Assembly: GCF_002006345.1 (NCBI RefSeq)
Contig: NZ_LZZM01000208.1
Span: 1-34,926 of the forward strand
DNA: 34,926 nt
Direction: 5' to 3'
Origin: Clostridium puniceum
Lineage (GTDB): Bacteria > Bacillota > Clostridia > Clostridiales > Clostridiaceae
Both the position numbers and the translations under genes were made by a program. The notes under the pieces are model-generated. The model ran no database searches. It was not told the DNA's origin and worked only from the letters and a program-made list of their open reading frames with translations. Shown one piece after another: positions 34,831 through 34,926 of the stretch. Position 1 is the first letter of the stretch, and every line of letters begins with the position of its first letter.

Positions 34831-34926
34831 ATAAATTTTATAATTAATATAAATTTAATTAATTATAATCCGTTTGCGTTGAAAATATATTAGGAATTTA
34901 TATAATAAACTATAAAAGTTATATTC

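Larger units (their letters stand above)
34618..34926. other. Region after recQ
   Basis: Two hairpins (34688-34729 and 34795-34830), otherwise AT-rich. The 88-codon frame at 34627-34893 reads through both hairpins, has no ribosome binding site, and is not accepted as a gene. Confidence 0.5.

Noticed and set aside
34627..34893. 88-codon open frame after recQ
   Set aside because: Runs through a strong terminator hairpin and another hairpin, no ribosome binding site, low-complexity AT-driven composition.
1..34926. CRISPR arrays, tRNA or rRNA genes
   Set aside because: No regularly spaced direct repeats, cloverleaf sequences or rRNA-like conserved stretches were recognised anywhere in the window.

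Overview
The window is about 35 kb of very AT-rich, densely coding DNA. Strong AGGAGG-type ribosome binding sites, U-tract hairpin terminators and the gene content all point to a spore-forming anaerobe of Clostridium sensu stricto, the C. beijerinckii/C. butyricum type. That gene content includes pyruvate:ferredoxin oxidoreductase, Csp-type germination proteases, DegV, adenosylcobalamin-dependent ribonucleotide reductase and SEC-C methionine aminopeptidase. The genus call is by inference from gene content; no rRNA gene is present. Nearly all genes are on the + strand; only the ribonucleotide reductase is on the - strand.

Layout. 1-1050: the right end of an IS30-family insertion sequence, two terminators, a long gene-free stretch with a 19-bp perfect palindrome, and a small hypothetical gene. 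1.2-5.3 kb: a dCache chemoreceptor, an AIM24-family protein and a histidine phosphatase, with three copies of an ~82-88 bp palindromic repeat around the last two. 5.5-7.7 kb: a short secreted thioester-domain (TQXA) protein, then a two-gene candidate toxin-antitoxin operon (MqsR-like small protein plus zinc-finger/HTH/Panacea-domain protein). 8.0-11.9 kb: two subtilisin-like Csp germination proteases, both with complete catalytic triads. 12.1-15.6 kb: a frameshifted YdcK-like hexapeptide-repeat gene, a Mn-type superoxide dismutase, a pentapeptide-repeat protein and a DegV fatty-acid-binding protein. 15.7-18.3 kb: two decayed genes (MFS efflux permease; PAS-GGDEF-EAL protein). 18.6-22.1 kb: pyruvate:ferredoxin oxidoreductase. 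22.1-25.1 kb: a perfect palindrome, a 109-bp repeat, a small unknown gene and a secreted beta-sandwich protein. 25.2-27.4 kb (- strand): class II ribonucleotide reductase interrupted by one in-frame TAA. 27.7-28.6 kb: remnants including a gutted SPFH/band-7 gene. 29.0-34.6 kb: DbpA-like DEAD-box helicase, SEC-C methionine aminopeptidase, a second identical copy of the 109-bp repeat, and an extended RecQ helicase.

Most genes look monocistronic, each followed by its own hairpin, so this is a mosaic of chromosomal housekeeping and accessory genes, not one pathway. The exception is the toxin-antitoxin pair, which reads as one transcription unit. Five genes in the window are broken (YdcK-like, MFS, PAS-GGDEF-EAL, nrdJ, SPFH) while very long genes nearby (PFOR, RecQ, MCP) are intact. 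This argues for real gene decay, although indel errors cannot be excluded without reads.

The most interesting items are the Panacea/MqsR-like module with a divergent toxin candidate, the single nonsense codon directly after a catalytic cysteine in an otherwise intact nrdJ, the two short palindromic repeat families, and the small thioester adhesin-like protein that lacks any wall anchor.
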